64,000 nt of DNA from Hymenobacter cyanobacteriorum (GTDB taxonomy: Bacteria; Bacteroidota; Bacteroidia; Cytophagales; Hymenobacteraceae): NCBI RefSeq assembly GCF_022631375.1, contig NZ_JALBGC010000004.1, forward strand, positions 186,001 to 250,000, given 5' to 3'. Below the pieces are notes generated by a model. That model did no database searches. It saw only the letters and a program-made list of their open reading frames with translations, and had not been told where the DNA came from. Of the stretch, positions 1 through 6,839 are shown piece after piece (within the stretch, counting starts at the first letter, position 1; each line of letters begins with the position of its first letter). The translations under genes and the position numbers were made by a program.

Positions 1-1098
1 GTGCTGAGCGAAGCGGAAGCAGGATTTCCGCGGCTGCCGGTGGGGTGCAGCATTCAGATGGAGCGCGAGGCCATGAAGTTCATTCTCGACAACATCAAGG
101 CGGCCACTGGTGAGAGCGTGCGGGTGCTGGAACGGCGGATACGCGGCTTCGCCCTGGAAAGCGCGCTGCCGCTCACACTGGCCACCTTTCTGGCGCACAC
201 GCATTTTGCGCTGGTGGACATTTACCGCTCGCGCGGTGACCGGGGCTGGACGGCCTTGAAAGTCCGGGCGGGCGTGCTGGTCCCGCCGGAGCTGGCGGCC
301 ACGGAAAAGCAGCTGGTGGGCAGCGTTTGGCGGTTGGCGCAAGCCAACGGGCCCGCTTTTCTGGCCTTTGTGCGGCGGGTGTTCGAGGCGGTGGAAGAAT
401 TGCCACAGCTGCTGAAGCTCCCGCTGGGCCCGGAAATGGGACTGATGCTGCACTACCTGCTGTACCAGAAGCCGGGGCCGAAGCTGGACCTGGATTCGTT
501 GCTGGATAGCCTGGCCATGCTGCGGGCCATGCCAACCCTGACGGCGGAGGTGCTGGAGGTAGTGGACGTTTGCGAGGCTCAAATCAGCATTCCGCCCCTG
601 GCCGTGGCGTTGCCCTACCAGTGCGCGCTGCAACTGCACAGCCGCTACAGTCGCGACGAAATCCTGTGCGCGTTTGGCGTGTGGACGTTTGAGCGCAATC
701 CGTCCGTGCGCGAAGGCGTCTGCTACATCGCGCCCCTGAACACGGAACTGCTGTTTGTCACGCTCGAAAAGTCTAGCCGCAACTACTCGCCTACCACCCT
801 CTACCACGACTATGCTATAAGCGACACGCTATTTCATTGGGAGTCGCAGAATAGCACAGCCGAGGACACGCCGAAGGGCATCAGCTATATCCAGCACCAG
901 GCGCAAGGGAAGCATTTGCTGCTGTTTGTGCGTGAGCAGAATCAGGATGCCGCGGGCCTAACCATGCCGTATGTGTTCCTGGGGCCCGTGCGGTACGTGA
1001 GCCACAAGGGGAACCGGCCCATGGCCATTACCTGGGAGCTGGCGACGCCGTTGCCGGGGTTCCTATGGCATGAGGCGGGGAAGATGGCCGTGGGGTAG
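1..1098 (+). CDS. DEAD/DEAH-type helicase, C-terminal DUF3427 region (5' partial)
   Basis: Only the C-terminal ~365 residues are in the window; the frame is open at base 1, so the true start lies upstream. The last ~160 residues carry the DUF3427 hallmarks: YSRDEILCAFG, LLFVTLEKS, SPTTLYHDYAIS, LFHWESQN, LLFVRE and YVFLGPVRYVSH. DUF3427 usually follows a PLD-like nuclease and a superfamily 2 helicase in large proteins found in phage-defence and mobile regions. The helicase motifs themselves are outside the window, so that part rests on family knowledge. It lies just before a toxin-antitoxin module and is probably the left continuation of the same accessory region. Confidence 0.8.
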   Translation: MLSEAEAGFPRLPVGCSIQMEREAMKFILDNIKAATGESVRVLERRIRGFALESALPLTLATFLAHTHFALVDIYRSRGDRGWTALKVRAGVLVPPELAATEKQLVGSVWRLAQANGPAFLAFVRRVFEAVEELPQLLKLPLGPEMGLMLHYLLYQKPGPKLDLDSLLDSLAMLRAMPTLTAEVLEVVDVCEAQISIPPLAVALPYQCALQLHSRYSRDEILCAFGVWTFERNPSVREGVCYIAPLNTELLFVTLEKSSRNYSPTTLYHDYAISDTLFHWESQNSTAEDTPKGISYIQHQAQGKHLLLFVREQNQDAAGLTMPYVFLGPVRYVSHKGNRPMAITWELATPLPGFLWHEAGKMAVG

Positions 1099-1287
1099 GC
1101 CGTGCCACGCACCTTTGCGGCTAATAAGCAGGAAAGTAGGCTCTTAAACAAGCAAGTCTAAGTCCTTTGGCATGATACACCAATCACGTTAGTTTGAGCC
1201 GTTACAACTGCTAAAAAAGCGCGTAACTTCGTCGCCCTTTCCAGTAGCCGGCCTGACGCGTTGGCACTGTTATTTTTTTCGTGGCAC
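1099..1287. other. Intergenic stretch
   Basis: About 190 bases between the helicase stop and the toxin promoter. I see no gene and no clear terminator. Confidence 0.5.
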
Positions 1288-1317
1288 TTGCGAAGGCAGA
1301 AAAATAATCTACCTTTG
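1288..1317 (+). promoter_or_regulatory. Bacteroidota-type promoter of the toxin-antitoxin-chaperone locus
   Basis: TTG at 1288-1290 and TACCTTTG at 1310-1317, separated by 19 bases, match the Bacteroidota consensus (TTG near -33, TAnnTTTG near -7). It lies 50 bases before the ATG at 1367 and is the natural promoter for the downstream three-gene module. Confidence 0.7.
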
Positions 1318-1366
1318 ACTTAACTTTTAAGGTAAGTTGGTCGTTTACATCGAAGAATACCGCCAA

Positions 1367-1822
1367 ATGCCGAAGGTGAACTTCTACACCGTGCGGCTTG
1401 AAAATGAAGAAGATAGTGAAACTGACCGATTCATTTCCCGTTTCATTGCCAGTCACGAGTACCGGCCGGACCTTGAGGTTATCCTCGCGGCGCTGGAGGA
1501 AATTGGGGCAAGACGCGGGGCACTTCCTCCCGGCGATGCCACTTTTTTCCGGCCCGAAAGGGATGCGGTGGCGCTTCCTCCCCCGCAAGCCTACGGCAAC
1601 CTGCTGCGCTTGTATGGATTCATCTGCTCGGACGATATAATGGTCCTTGGCGGTGGTGGCCGCAAGACCACCAAAAAAGCGCAGGACGGCGACACTCGGC
1701 CCGCGTTTCGTATGATGAACCAGGTAGCGGAAATCTTGAAGCACCGCCTGAAAAATCAGACTGTTTGGATTGAAAACCAACAGCTGCACGGCGCGTATCA
1801 TCAGATGAACCTACCGGGCTAA
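1367..1822 (+). CDS. Putative toxin (RelE/HigB-like), first gene of a toxin-antitoxin-chaperone module
   Basis: About 151 residues from the ATG at 1367; a TTG at 1337 would add ten residues but fits the promoter spacing less well. The central block reads LRLYGFICSDDIMVLGGGGRKTT followed by KKAQD. This resembles the core strand and basic loop of RelE-superfamily toxins that Bacteroidota encode upstream of an XRE antitoxin. The gene is followed after 24 bases by an HTH gene and then a SecB-like gene, an order seen in toxin-antitoxin-chaperone loci. The toxin assignment rests on weak sequence resemblance plus this context. RelE family members usually cleave ribosome-bound mRNA; nothing in this sequence proves that here. 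Confidence 0.6.
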   Translation: MPKVNFYTVRLENEEDSETDRFISRFIASHEYRPDLEVILAALEEIGARRGALPPGDATFFRPERDAVALPPPQAYGNLLRLYGFICSDDIMVLGGGGRKTTKKAQDGDTRPAFRMMNQVAEILKHRLKNQTVWIENQQLHGAYHQMNLPG

Positions 1823-1846
1823 TATAAAAAATCAATTCCTCCCATC

Positions 1847-2323
1847 ATGGCTAGCAAGTATTTCGGCCACATCGAAATCGCCCCCGAGGCCCGGCAATTC
1901 GTGGAACGCTCGTTCCTTATCGCCGACCAAATCAAACATTCATTGCGCACGCAAGGGCTCACGCAAAAGGACCTGGCCGAACGGCTTGGTAAGAAAGAGC
2001 CCGAAGTAAGCCGGATGCTGACTGGCACCCACAACTTTACCCTCAAAATGCTTATCCGTTTGGAGCAAGCATTGGGGACGCGGCTGGTAACTACGCCGCA
2101 GGAAGTACAGAGCAAGGCAGTTGCCGTTACGCTACACGATTCAGTAGCAACGGACGATTTTACCAGTGCCGATTGGCATAAGATGGTGATGTTCGTTGCC
2201 CCCGAAGAAAAGCAGCCGCGAGCGAGCAATCGCACCGCCGGAAACCAATCTGAAAAAGCTGCCGGCCAACCGGCAGCTTTTTCTGTATTAGCTGAGTTAT
2301 CCGAGGTCTGTGACCTTTACTAA
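1847..2323 (+). CDS. XRE-family antitoxin with a long C-terminal extension
   Basis: 158 residues. A helix-turn-helix spans roughly residues 35-85 (LTQKDLAERLGKKEPEVSRML). About 70 further residues follow, including DWHKMVMF. In chaperone-dependent antitoxins (HigA1 of the Mycobacterium HigB1-HigA1-SecB system is the model) such a C-terminal tail is the chaperone-addiction segment that makes the antitoxin unstable unless bound by the SecB-like partner. The last ~24 codons overlap a perfect terminator-like hairpin (2253-2282). Either the hairpin is truly embedded, or a small frameshift has lengthened the protein past an original stop at 2251-2253, which is present in another frame. Confidence 0.75.
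   Translation: MASKYFGHIEIAPEARQFVERSFLIADQIKHSLRTQGLTQKDLAERLGKKEPEVSRMLTGTHNFTLKMLIRLEQALGTRLVTTPQEVQSKAVAVTLHDSVATDDFTSADWHKMVMFVAPEEKQPRASNRTAGNQSEKAAGQPAAFSVLAELSEVCDLY
2253..2282 (+). terminator. Perfect intrinsic-terminator hairpin inside the antitoxin gene
   Basis: Arms at 2253-2265 and 2270-2282 pair perfectly over 13 bp, with a four-base loop and a T-run at the 3' end. It has the form of a strong rho-independent terminator but lies in the antitoxin coding frame, 41 bases before its stop and 73 bases before the SecB-like gene. It could attenuate chaperone expression. Confidence 0.7.
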
Positions 2324-2355
2324 AAAAATCATTCACGCTTCTCTTCTCTTTTCTG

Positions 2356-2844
2356 TTGAGCGCCAAATCTGTTTCCTCGGCCACATTTAAAGTTGACCAG
2401 ATTAAGTTTCTGGAAAGCCGGGTCGTTTTATTTCGCATGGATAATCAACTGGACCCGGTCATTGCCGGCAAACAGTTGAGTGGGTTCGACTATCGAATCA
2501 CAACTGAGCAGGACATGGATGCCAAGAAGTGCATCGTGCGGGTTCGGATTGGGGTCATTATCCAAGCCACGCTAAAAGACGCTGCTGAGAAAATAGAAGT
2601 TGGGGAGATACGTACCGAAACTGTTTTCAAAGTAATGCAACTACCCAAACTGTTGACCAATAGCTTGGATGAAGCGCCTGCAATGCCGGCTCCTATTGGC
2701 GGGACTATGATTGGGTTAGCCTATTCTACCACGCGAGGGCAATTGCTGGCACTTGGCGCAGGCACAATTTTAAGCCGCGCATTTCTGCCTGTAGTCAACC
2801 CAATACAACTGCTGCAAAACGCGGGGGCTGAGGTTAAGGGCTAG
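2356..2844 (+). CDS. SecB-like chaperone of the toxin-antitoxin-chaperone module
   Basis: 162 residues from a TTG start; the first in-frame ATG would remove the conserved N-terminal strand FKVDQIKFLESR, so TTG is preferred. The protein has the SecB-like layout: an N-terminal beta strand, a mixed middle part, and a C-terminal block IGLAYSTTRGQLL followed by FLPVVNPIQLL, typical of solitary SecB homologues encoded beside HTH antitoxins. Its expected role is to bind the antitoxin tail and protect it from aggregation and proteolysis; under stress the chaperone is titrated away and the toxin is released. It starts 32 bases after the antitoxin stop. Identity as a SecB fold is moderately strong; pairing with the two upstream genes is inferred from order and spacing. 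Confidence 0.7.
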   Translation: MSAKSVSSATFKVDQIKFLESRVVLFRMDNQLDPVIAGKQLSGFDYRITTEQDMDAKKCIVRVRIGVIIQATLKDAAEKIEVGEIRTETVFKVMQLPKLLTNSLDEAPAMPAPIGGTMIGLAYSTTRGQLLALGAGTILSRAFLPVVNPIQLLQNAGAEVKG

Positions 2845-3050
2845 ACTCCGTCTGCTGTTACTCGTCGCTGACGACATTTTAAAGTTGATTAAGGCACGTT
2901 GTCAAACGTGTTCACAGAAAGAAGCCTTTGTATCCACTGAAGCCTTGCGTTGCACGCGAGAGTCGTCGTAGGTGGTGCGGGGGCTTCTGCTGTTTGTGAG
3001 GTGGCGGTTCCTGGCTGGTGCCACGTTTCTAGAACAATACAGAAGCAAAT

Positions 3051-3099
3051 GGCAGGAGGTTAATTGTGCAACAGCTTGTTGCACAATTAACCTCCTGTC
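3051..3099. repeat. Long near-perfect hairpin (23-bp arms, 3-base loop)
   Basis: Arms at 3051-3073 and 3077-3099 pair over 23 bp with one G-T wobble around a GCT loop. It lies in a gene-free stretch (2845-3116) between converging genes. It may act as a bidirectional terminator or RNA processing site, or be the footprint of a small mobile hairpin. I see no other copy in the window. Confidence 0.75.
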
Positions 3100-3116
3100 T
3101 TATTCTCGTCAAATGA

Positions 3117-3151
3117 AAATGCTCCGATGGCCAACTGCCAGCGGAGCATTT
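3117..3151 (-). terminator. Terminator of the DUF1508 gene
   Basis: Arms AAATGCTCCG (3117-3126) and CGGAGCATTT (3142-3151) pair perfectly over 10 bp. On the minus strand the stem is followed by a T-rich tract. It lies 21 bases past the stop of the leftward gene at 3173-3493. Confidence 0.65.
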
Positions 3152-3172
3152 CTACTTTCAGGGAAACCACAA

Positions 3173-3493
3173 TTAACTCAGGTCCTCAACTCGGGCTGTG
3201 GGGGCTTCACGCAACACGACCTGGATGCCGTGGTCGCGGGATTGGGCCGTGGTATACTTCTCACTGCGGCCGATTATCTCGCCGTTGGCCGCGACGTGGT
3301 TGAAACCGTACTGGCCGGCGTTGAAGAATGACTCGAAGCGTTGCGGCTGGCAATTGGCCTGTACAGACCGGATGCCGTTCTGGCAACTAGCTTTAGTGGT
3401 ATAGCCTTCACCAGACTGGACAATTTCGCCGTTGTCGGCGCGGAGGTGGTACCAATACTGGCCGCTGGTATAGGAAATCTGGAAGGTTGTCAT
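3173..3493 (-). CDS. DUF1508 (YegP-like) protein with two tandem repeats
   Basis: 106 residues, ATG at 3493. Two copies of the ~50-residue DUF1508 unit are visible: YHLRADNGEIVQSGEGYTTK with NGIRSV, and FNHVAANGEIIGRSEKYTT with HGIQVV. Members such as E. coli YegP are small two-repeat proteins of unknown biochemical role. Here it ends a leftward gene series whose other members look phage-derived, and it is followed by its own terminator. Confidence 0.85.
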   Translation of the reverse strand: MTTFQISYTSGQYWYHLRADNGEIVQSGEGYTTKASCQNGIRSVQANCQPQRFESFFNAGQYGFNHVAANGEIIGRSEKYTTAQSRDHGIQVVLREAPTARVEDLS

Positions 3494-3532
3494 GGTGGTA
3501 AGAAGGCTGTGCGTGAAACGAATAACAGCAAG

Positions 3533-4222
3533 TTAGGCAGCCAGTGTCGATGGCGCTGGCAGGGCATGAGGAGAGGGCAAGCCGGCGGCTTTGCGGGCGT
3601 GGTGGCGCAGCAGTACCGCGTACTTCTTGCGGCCCTGTCCAATGAGGGCGGGTATGGCTGTTAGCTCAACGCGCCATACTTCTTGTGCAGCCTTCTTCTG
3701 CACGCCGATAATGAGGAAGCGGGTGGCGCCGAGTATATCCAGATACAGGGCGGCTTGCCGGTCGTAATCATACTTCTCGATGGTAGCCAGAAAGTGGGCT
3801 AAGTCGGGGCTGCTGGTCGTTTTGAAGTCGATGAGCGTGAGCTGGCGGCCGGCACGGCTGCGCACCAAGAGGTCGGGGCGAAGCTTCACCCCAATGCCGG
3901 TGGCGGTGTGGATGGCGGTATAGGACTGCTCAGCCTGGCCCCGATAAAGCAGGTCGCGGCAATAGCGCTGCCGGCGCACCTGGCGGGCCAGCTGCTCCAG
4001 GTCGGCCCACTTGATGCCGCGCTCCTCGGTGCGGGCGTAGGTGGTGGGCTCCAGCACGGCGGTGTGGAAGTGGCTGCCGTAGGCCAGGGCCACGGGGTTG
4101 GGCTGGCGGGGTTGGCCAAGTAGCTCCTGCTTGAGGGTGCTCAAGTCGGTATTGCTAACCTGGGGCAGGGCGCGGTGCTGGGCCTGGGTCAAGTCGGGGT
4201 GATGGGTAAGGGCGTGAAACAT
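3533..4222 (-). CDS. RecE/exodeoxyribonuclease VIII-like PD-(D/E)XK nuclease (phage recombination)
   Basis: 229 residues, ATG at 4222. GSHFHTAVLEP near residue 50, RPDLL with Asp117, and LIDFKTT with Asp132 and Lys134 give the order of motifs found in the RecE/Exo VIII type exonuclease domain (DUF3799 relatives): H...D...D-x-K. The following LYLDIL is where this superfamily usually has its Q/Y helix. Such enzymes resect double-stranded DNA ends for phage-encoded single-strand annealing. The next upstream gene of size (4552-5283) is then a candidate annealing or DNA-binding partner. The leftward cluster with short gaps suggests one operon. Confidence 0.75.
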   Translation of the reverse strand: MFHALTHHPDLTQAQHRALPQVSNTDLSTLKQELLGQPRQPNPVALAYGSHFHTAVLEPTTYARTEERGIKWADLEQLARQVRRQRYCRDLLYRGQAEQSYTAIHTATGIGVKLRPDLLVRSRAGRQLTLIDFKTTSSPDLAHFLATIEKYDYDRQAALYLDILGATRFLIIGVQKKAAQEVWRVELTAIPALIGQGRKKYAVLLRHHARKAAGLPSPHALPAPSTLAA

Positions 4223-4240
4223 GACGTTGAGAAAATAGGG

Positions 4241-4486
4241 TTAGCGGATAAGGGCCAGGCGCTGCGGGTCGGCGGCGCGGTGCAGCCAGATGTGGGCGCT
4301 GCCGCAGCCGACCAAGTAAGCGGGCTCGGGAAAGAGTTGACGCACCTGAGGGGCGAAGTCGCGCAGGTCGGGCAGCGGGTTAGTATCGGCCAGATGCTCG
4401 GCCAGTTGGGCCAGCAAGGCAGCTTCGGCGTCGTCGCGGGCCGGCTGCTCAAGGGACAACTGAGGAAATTCGATGGGGTGATTCAT
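4241..4486 (-). CDS. Small protein of unknown function
   Basis: 81 residues, ATG at 4486, 18 bases before the nuclease gene and in the same direction. It is acidic in the first half and ends AHIWLHRAADPQRLALIR. I do not recognise a family. Its tight placement in the recombination operon and lack of any better overlapping frame support a real gene. Confidence 0.5.
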   Translation of the reverse strand: MNHPIEFPQLSLEQPARDDAEAALLAQLAEHLADTNPLPDLRDFAPQVRQLFPEPAYLVGCGSAHIWLHRAADPQRLALIR

Positions 4487-4551
4487 CGGGAGTGTTGATG
4501 GATAAGTTGGAAGCCAAAGGGCCCCACGGCGGGCACCGTGGGGCCGGGGTA

Positions 4552-5283
4552 TTAGGCAGCCAGGGGCAAAGCGGCCGGCTCAGCGGCGGCCGGTTCCGGG
4601 TCTTGCGGGTCGTCCTCGGCGGGCACAGTGTAGCCGTGCTGGATGCGCATATCAGCGGCCCCGGTGTAGGTTTCAGCCCGCCAGATGGGAAAGTCGCGGG
4701 CGAAGTCGCGGCGGGCGGTTACCTCGGCCGCGTCGGCGGCTTCGTAGCTGAATTGGGCAATGTAGTAGGTGGCCGTCTTGCCGTCCTTGGTGGTCTGCTT
4801 CTTCTCGGCCGTGACTTTCACCGTCACGTCGGCTAGGGTCAGGTCGTCGTAAAACAGCGGCTCGATGAGGCGGTACAGGTTTTCGACGCTGTAGCCGTGA
4901 AAGAGCACGGCGCAGATAGCGCCCTTGTCGTCGGCAAAAAACAGTTCGGCCCACAGCTTGCGGCCCATGTTCAGAATGTCGTCTTGGAACACGCGCCAGG
5001 CCAGCGGAATGAAGGAAAGGGAATTGCCGAGCGGCGTGATGCCGCCGATGTTGAACTGGCCGGCCTTGGCGTCGAAACGCACTTGGCGCGGGTGGCCGGG
5101 CAGGTAGCGGAAGCGCGACACCTGCACGACTTCGCCCGTGGCCTCGTCGGCCTTCTCGATGAGGTAAGCCGGCGCGGCTGTAGTGGTGGGCTTGCTGAGC
5201 GTGAGCACGGGAGCCTCTATGGCGGTGGGTGTGGCAACGGCTTCGGTGGCAGCGCTGCGTTGGGTTTTTGCTTTGGTGGACAT
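4552..5283 (-). CDS. Unknown phage-type protein, possible recombination partner of the exonuclease
   Basis: 243 residues from the ATG at 5283 (MSTKAK); the open frame runs further upstream, but the extra Arg/Pro-rich stretch overlaps the neighbouring gene and is unlikely to be translated. After an Ala/Thr-rich leader of ~55 residues comes a folded-looking core with GQFNIGGITPLGNSLSFIPLAWRVFQDDI, AELFFADDKGAICAVLFHGYSVENL and VTVKVTAEKK, then an acidic Pro/Ala tail. Acidic tails are common in single-strand-binding and annealing proteins, and the gene sits two upstream of a RecE-like exonuclease, so a DNA-binding or annealing role is a reasonable guess. I recognise no family by sequence. Confidence 0.65.
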   Translation of the reverse strand: MSTKAKTQRSAATEAVATPTAIEAPVLTLSKPTTTAAPAYLIEKADEATGEVVQVSRFRYLPGHPRQVRFDAKAGQFNIGGITPLGNSLSFIPLAWRVFQDDILNMGRKLWAELFFADDKGAICAVLFHGYSVENLYRLIEPLFYDDLTLADVTVKVTAEKKQTTKDGKTATYYIAQFSYEAADAAEVTARRDFARDFPIWRAETYTGAADMRIQHGYTVPAEDDPQDPEPAAAEPAALPLAA

Positions 5284-5357
5284 AACGGGAAATGGTTGGG
5301 AGTGGAAATGAAAAAGGTGGGGCCTGTTGGCGGCCGGCCCCATTGCCGTTGGCTTGG

Positions 5358-5672
5358 TTAGCGGAATTGCTTGTCGTGGCACAGGATGGCGCGGCCCACG
5401 ATGGAATCGACGCCACGGGCGGCGGGCTGGTGCTGGTGCCACAGGTAGGTAGCCAGCAGATTGAGGTAGGCCGGGTTGCGGAACTTGCCTTCTTCGTCGA
5501 CGATTAAAATCAGCTCGGACGTGAGGCGTATCACCTCGACCGTATGGCAATCGAGAAGCTGGTATAGCTCGGCCAGCTTGAAGCTGCGGCCGTTTTTGGG
5601 GTTGACGGGCTGAGGCTCGGCGCTATGCGGGTCGAGCAATTGGGGCTGGTAAGGAGTGGCGGTTTTGGCCAT
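5358..5672 (-). CDS. DUF3846-like small phage protein
   Basis: 104 residues, ATG at 5672. VEVIRLTSELILIVDEEGK, then YLNLLATYLWH, then VDSIVGRAILC, match the pattern of DUF3846-type proteins of phages and plasmids (a short beta core, DEEGK, N..AT, D.IVG). The family has no agreed function. The gene is in the leftward series with the recombination genes. The family call is from pattern memory and is moderate. Confidence 0.6.
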   Translation of the reverse strand: MAKTATPYQPQLLDPHSAEPQPVNPKNGRSFKLAELYQLLDCHTVEVIRLTSELILIVDEEGKFRNPAYLNLLATYLWHQHQPAARGVDSIVGRAILCHDKQFR

Positions 5673-5741
5673 GATGGGGCGGTTTTATGGGGCCGCCCAA
5701 CTTGGCGGCCCCTGGTTAGAAAATTGGTTTTTGCTAGGCGG

Positions 5742-5948
5742 CTAGTGGCCTTCGACCTCGAACATCATCTGTTCGTACTCGCCATCATCCCACCCTTGCT
5801 GCTCTTGCTCGTGGTGGTAATAGGCTTGGCGCTCCCACTCTTCGCGGGCGGCAGCTTCCTGCTCGTAGAAAGCGGCCTGGGCTTCATCAGTGGCCATTTC
5901 ATCGCCGCTCAGGCCGTTTAATTCGGCCTCAGTTGGTTCGTAATCCAT
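5742..5948 (-). CDS. Small acidic protein of unknown function
   Basis: 68 residues, ATG at 5948. It is very rich in Glu, Gln, Tyr and Ala (AAAREEWERQAYYHHEQEQQ) and likely helical. There is no recognised family. Small acidic proteins are common in phage early regions, including DNA mimics and inhibitors, but no specific function can be read here. Confidence 0.45.
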   Translation of the reverse strand: MDYEPTEAELNGLSGDEMATDEAQAAFYEQEAAAREEWERQAYYHHEQEQQGWDDGEYEQMMFEVEGH

Positions 5949-5996
5949 GAAATGAATGGGTAAGGGACCCGCGCCACAGCTGGCGCGGGCCGGAGG

Positions 5997-6392
5997 CTAG
6001 AAACCTGGGTACTTGGCGCGGGCGGCCCGCAAGGCAGCGCCCGCCGGGCTGGCGTGGTAGGCTGCCGCAGCCGCGGCGTAAGCGGCCTGGGCCTCGCGGC
6101 AGCGTAGGACGGAGGCGCGTAGCTTGGCGAAGCGGCCGGGCCGGGAGTCGTATGCATCGCGCAGCGCGTACTTGGCGGCGCGGGCATCAAAAAAGGCCGA
6201 ATGGGCACGGGCCAGCGCGGCAGTGGCGGCCACGGCCGCCGGCGAGACGGGAGCCGGCGCGGGCTTGGGGGCAACCTGGGGGCGGGGCGGATACTTAGCC
6301 TCCAGGCGGGCCAGGGTAACGCGCAAGGCGGCGAGCTTGCTGGCAGCCGCGCCCACGACGGGCGCGGCTGGGGCAATGGCAACGCTAGGCAT
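5997..6392 (-). CDS. Alanine-rich helical protein of unknown function
   Basis: 131 residues from the ATG at 6392, which overlaps the stop of the preceding gene by eight bases and suggests translational coupling. The open frame extends far upstream, but that part is a shadow of the gene at 6385-6705. The protein has a Pro/Ala linker near residues 35-50, then long Ala/Arg-rich helices (FFDARAAKYALRDAY, AAYAAAAAAYHAS). No family is recognised. Confidence 0.5.
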   Translation of the reverse strand: MPSVAIAPAAPVVGAAASKLAALRVTLARLEAKYPPRPQVAPKPAPAPVSPAAVAATAALARAHSAFFDARAAKYALRDAYDSRPGRFAKLRASVLRCREAQAAYAAAAAAYHASPAGAALRAARAKYPGF

Positions 6393-6705
6393 GAGCGGGT
6401 ACGCCGGCAAATTCATCCTCGGCCTTAATAACCTGCCACACGGCGGCGAAGGAAAAACCGGGGTGCGCGGCCCGCATGGCGCGGAAGGCCTGGCGCAAGG
6501 CCTCAAACGGGCAGGGCGACGAGCCGGCGAAGCCCCCCGAAGGCTGGCACTCCGGCCGGCTGGCGAGGCTGAGCATGACGTGCCACGAGGTGCCGCCCTT
6601 GCTATAGGTGGCGGCGGACTGCGAAACATAGATGCCCGAGAACGAGCAGAGGGCGGGGCCTTTCCAGGCGGCAGCGGCAAGCTGCAAAAGTTGGTTGGGT
6701 TGCAT
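6385..6705 (-). CDS. Hypothetical protein, first gene of the leftward recombination block
   Basis: 106 residues, ATG at 6705. Segments GTSWHVMLSLASRPECQPS and FEALRQAFRAMRAAHPGFSFAAVWQVIKAED look like a compact fold, but I recognise no family. It is the most promoter-proximal gene of the block running down to 3173. Just upstream lie a GTCCGGG hairpin (6762-6780) and a GTAACA/TGTTAC palindrome (6805-6819) that could control the whole operon. Confidence 0.55.
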   Translation of the reverse strand: MQPNQLLQLAAAAWKGPALCSFSGIYVSQSAATYSKGGTSWHVMLSLASRPECQPSGGFAGSSPCPFEALRQAFRAMRAAHPGFSFAAVWQVIKAEDEFAGVPAHA

Positions 6706-6761
6706 GGCTGTAGATGTTAGCCGTGGGTGCCCCGCGCCGTAGGCCTCCGGGTAGGGCGGGC

Positions 6762-6819
6762 GTCCGGGCCTATCCCGGACTACATACTAAAGATACGAAA
6801 TAATGTAACATGTTGTTAC
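6762..6819 (-). promoter_or_regulatory. Probable promoter, operator and leader hairpin of the leftward recombination operon
   Basis: Reading leftward: GTAACA-TGT-TGTTAC, a perfect palindrome, at 6805-6819; then TATCTTTA (complement of 6788-6795), one base off TAnnTTTG; then a hairpin GTCCGGG-N5-CCCGGAC at 6762-6780 in the presumed leader. The palindrome covers the expected -33 region, and its half-sites recur at the CI/Cro switch (33.9 kb) and the lysis promoter (7.7 kb). Repressor control is inferred. Confidence 0.55.
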
Positions 6820-6839
6820 TTTTGGTAATAAAATATATG

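Noticed and set aside
2902..3084. 60-codon minus-strand frame over the long hairpin
   Set aside because: Much of it is the palindrome itself; no start context or motif.
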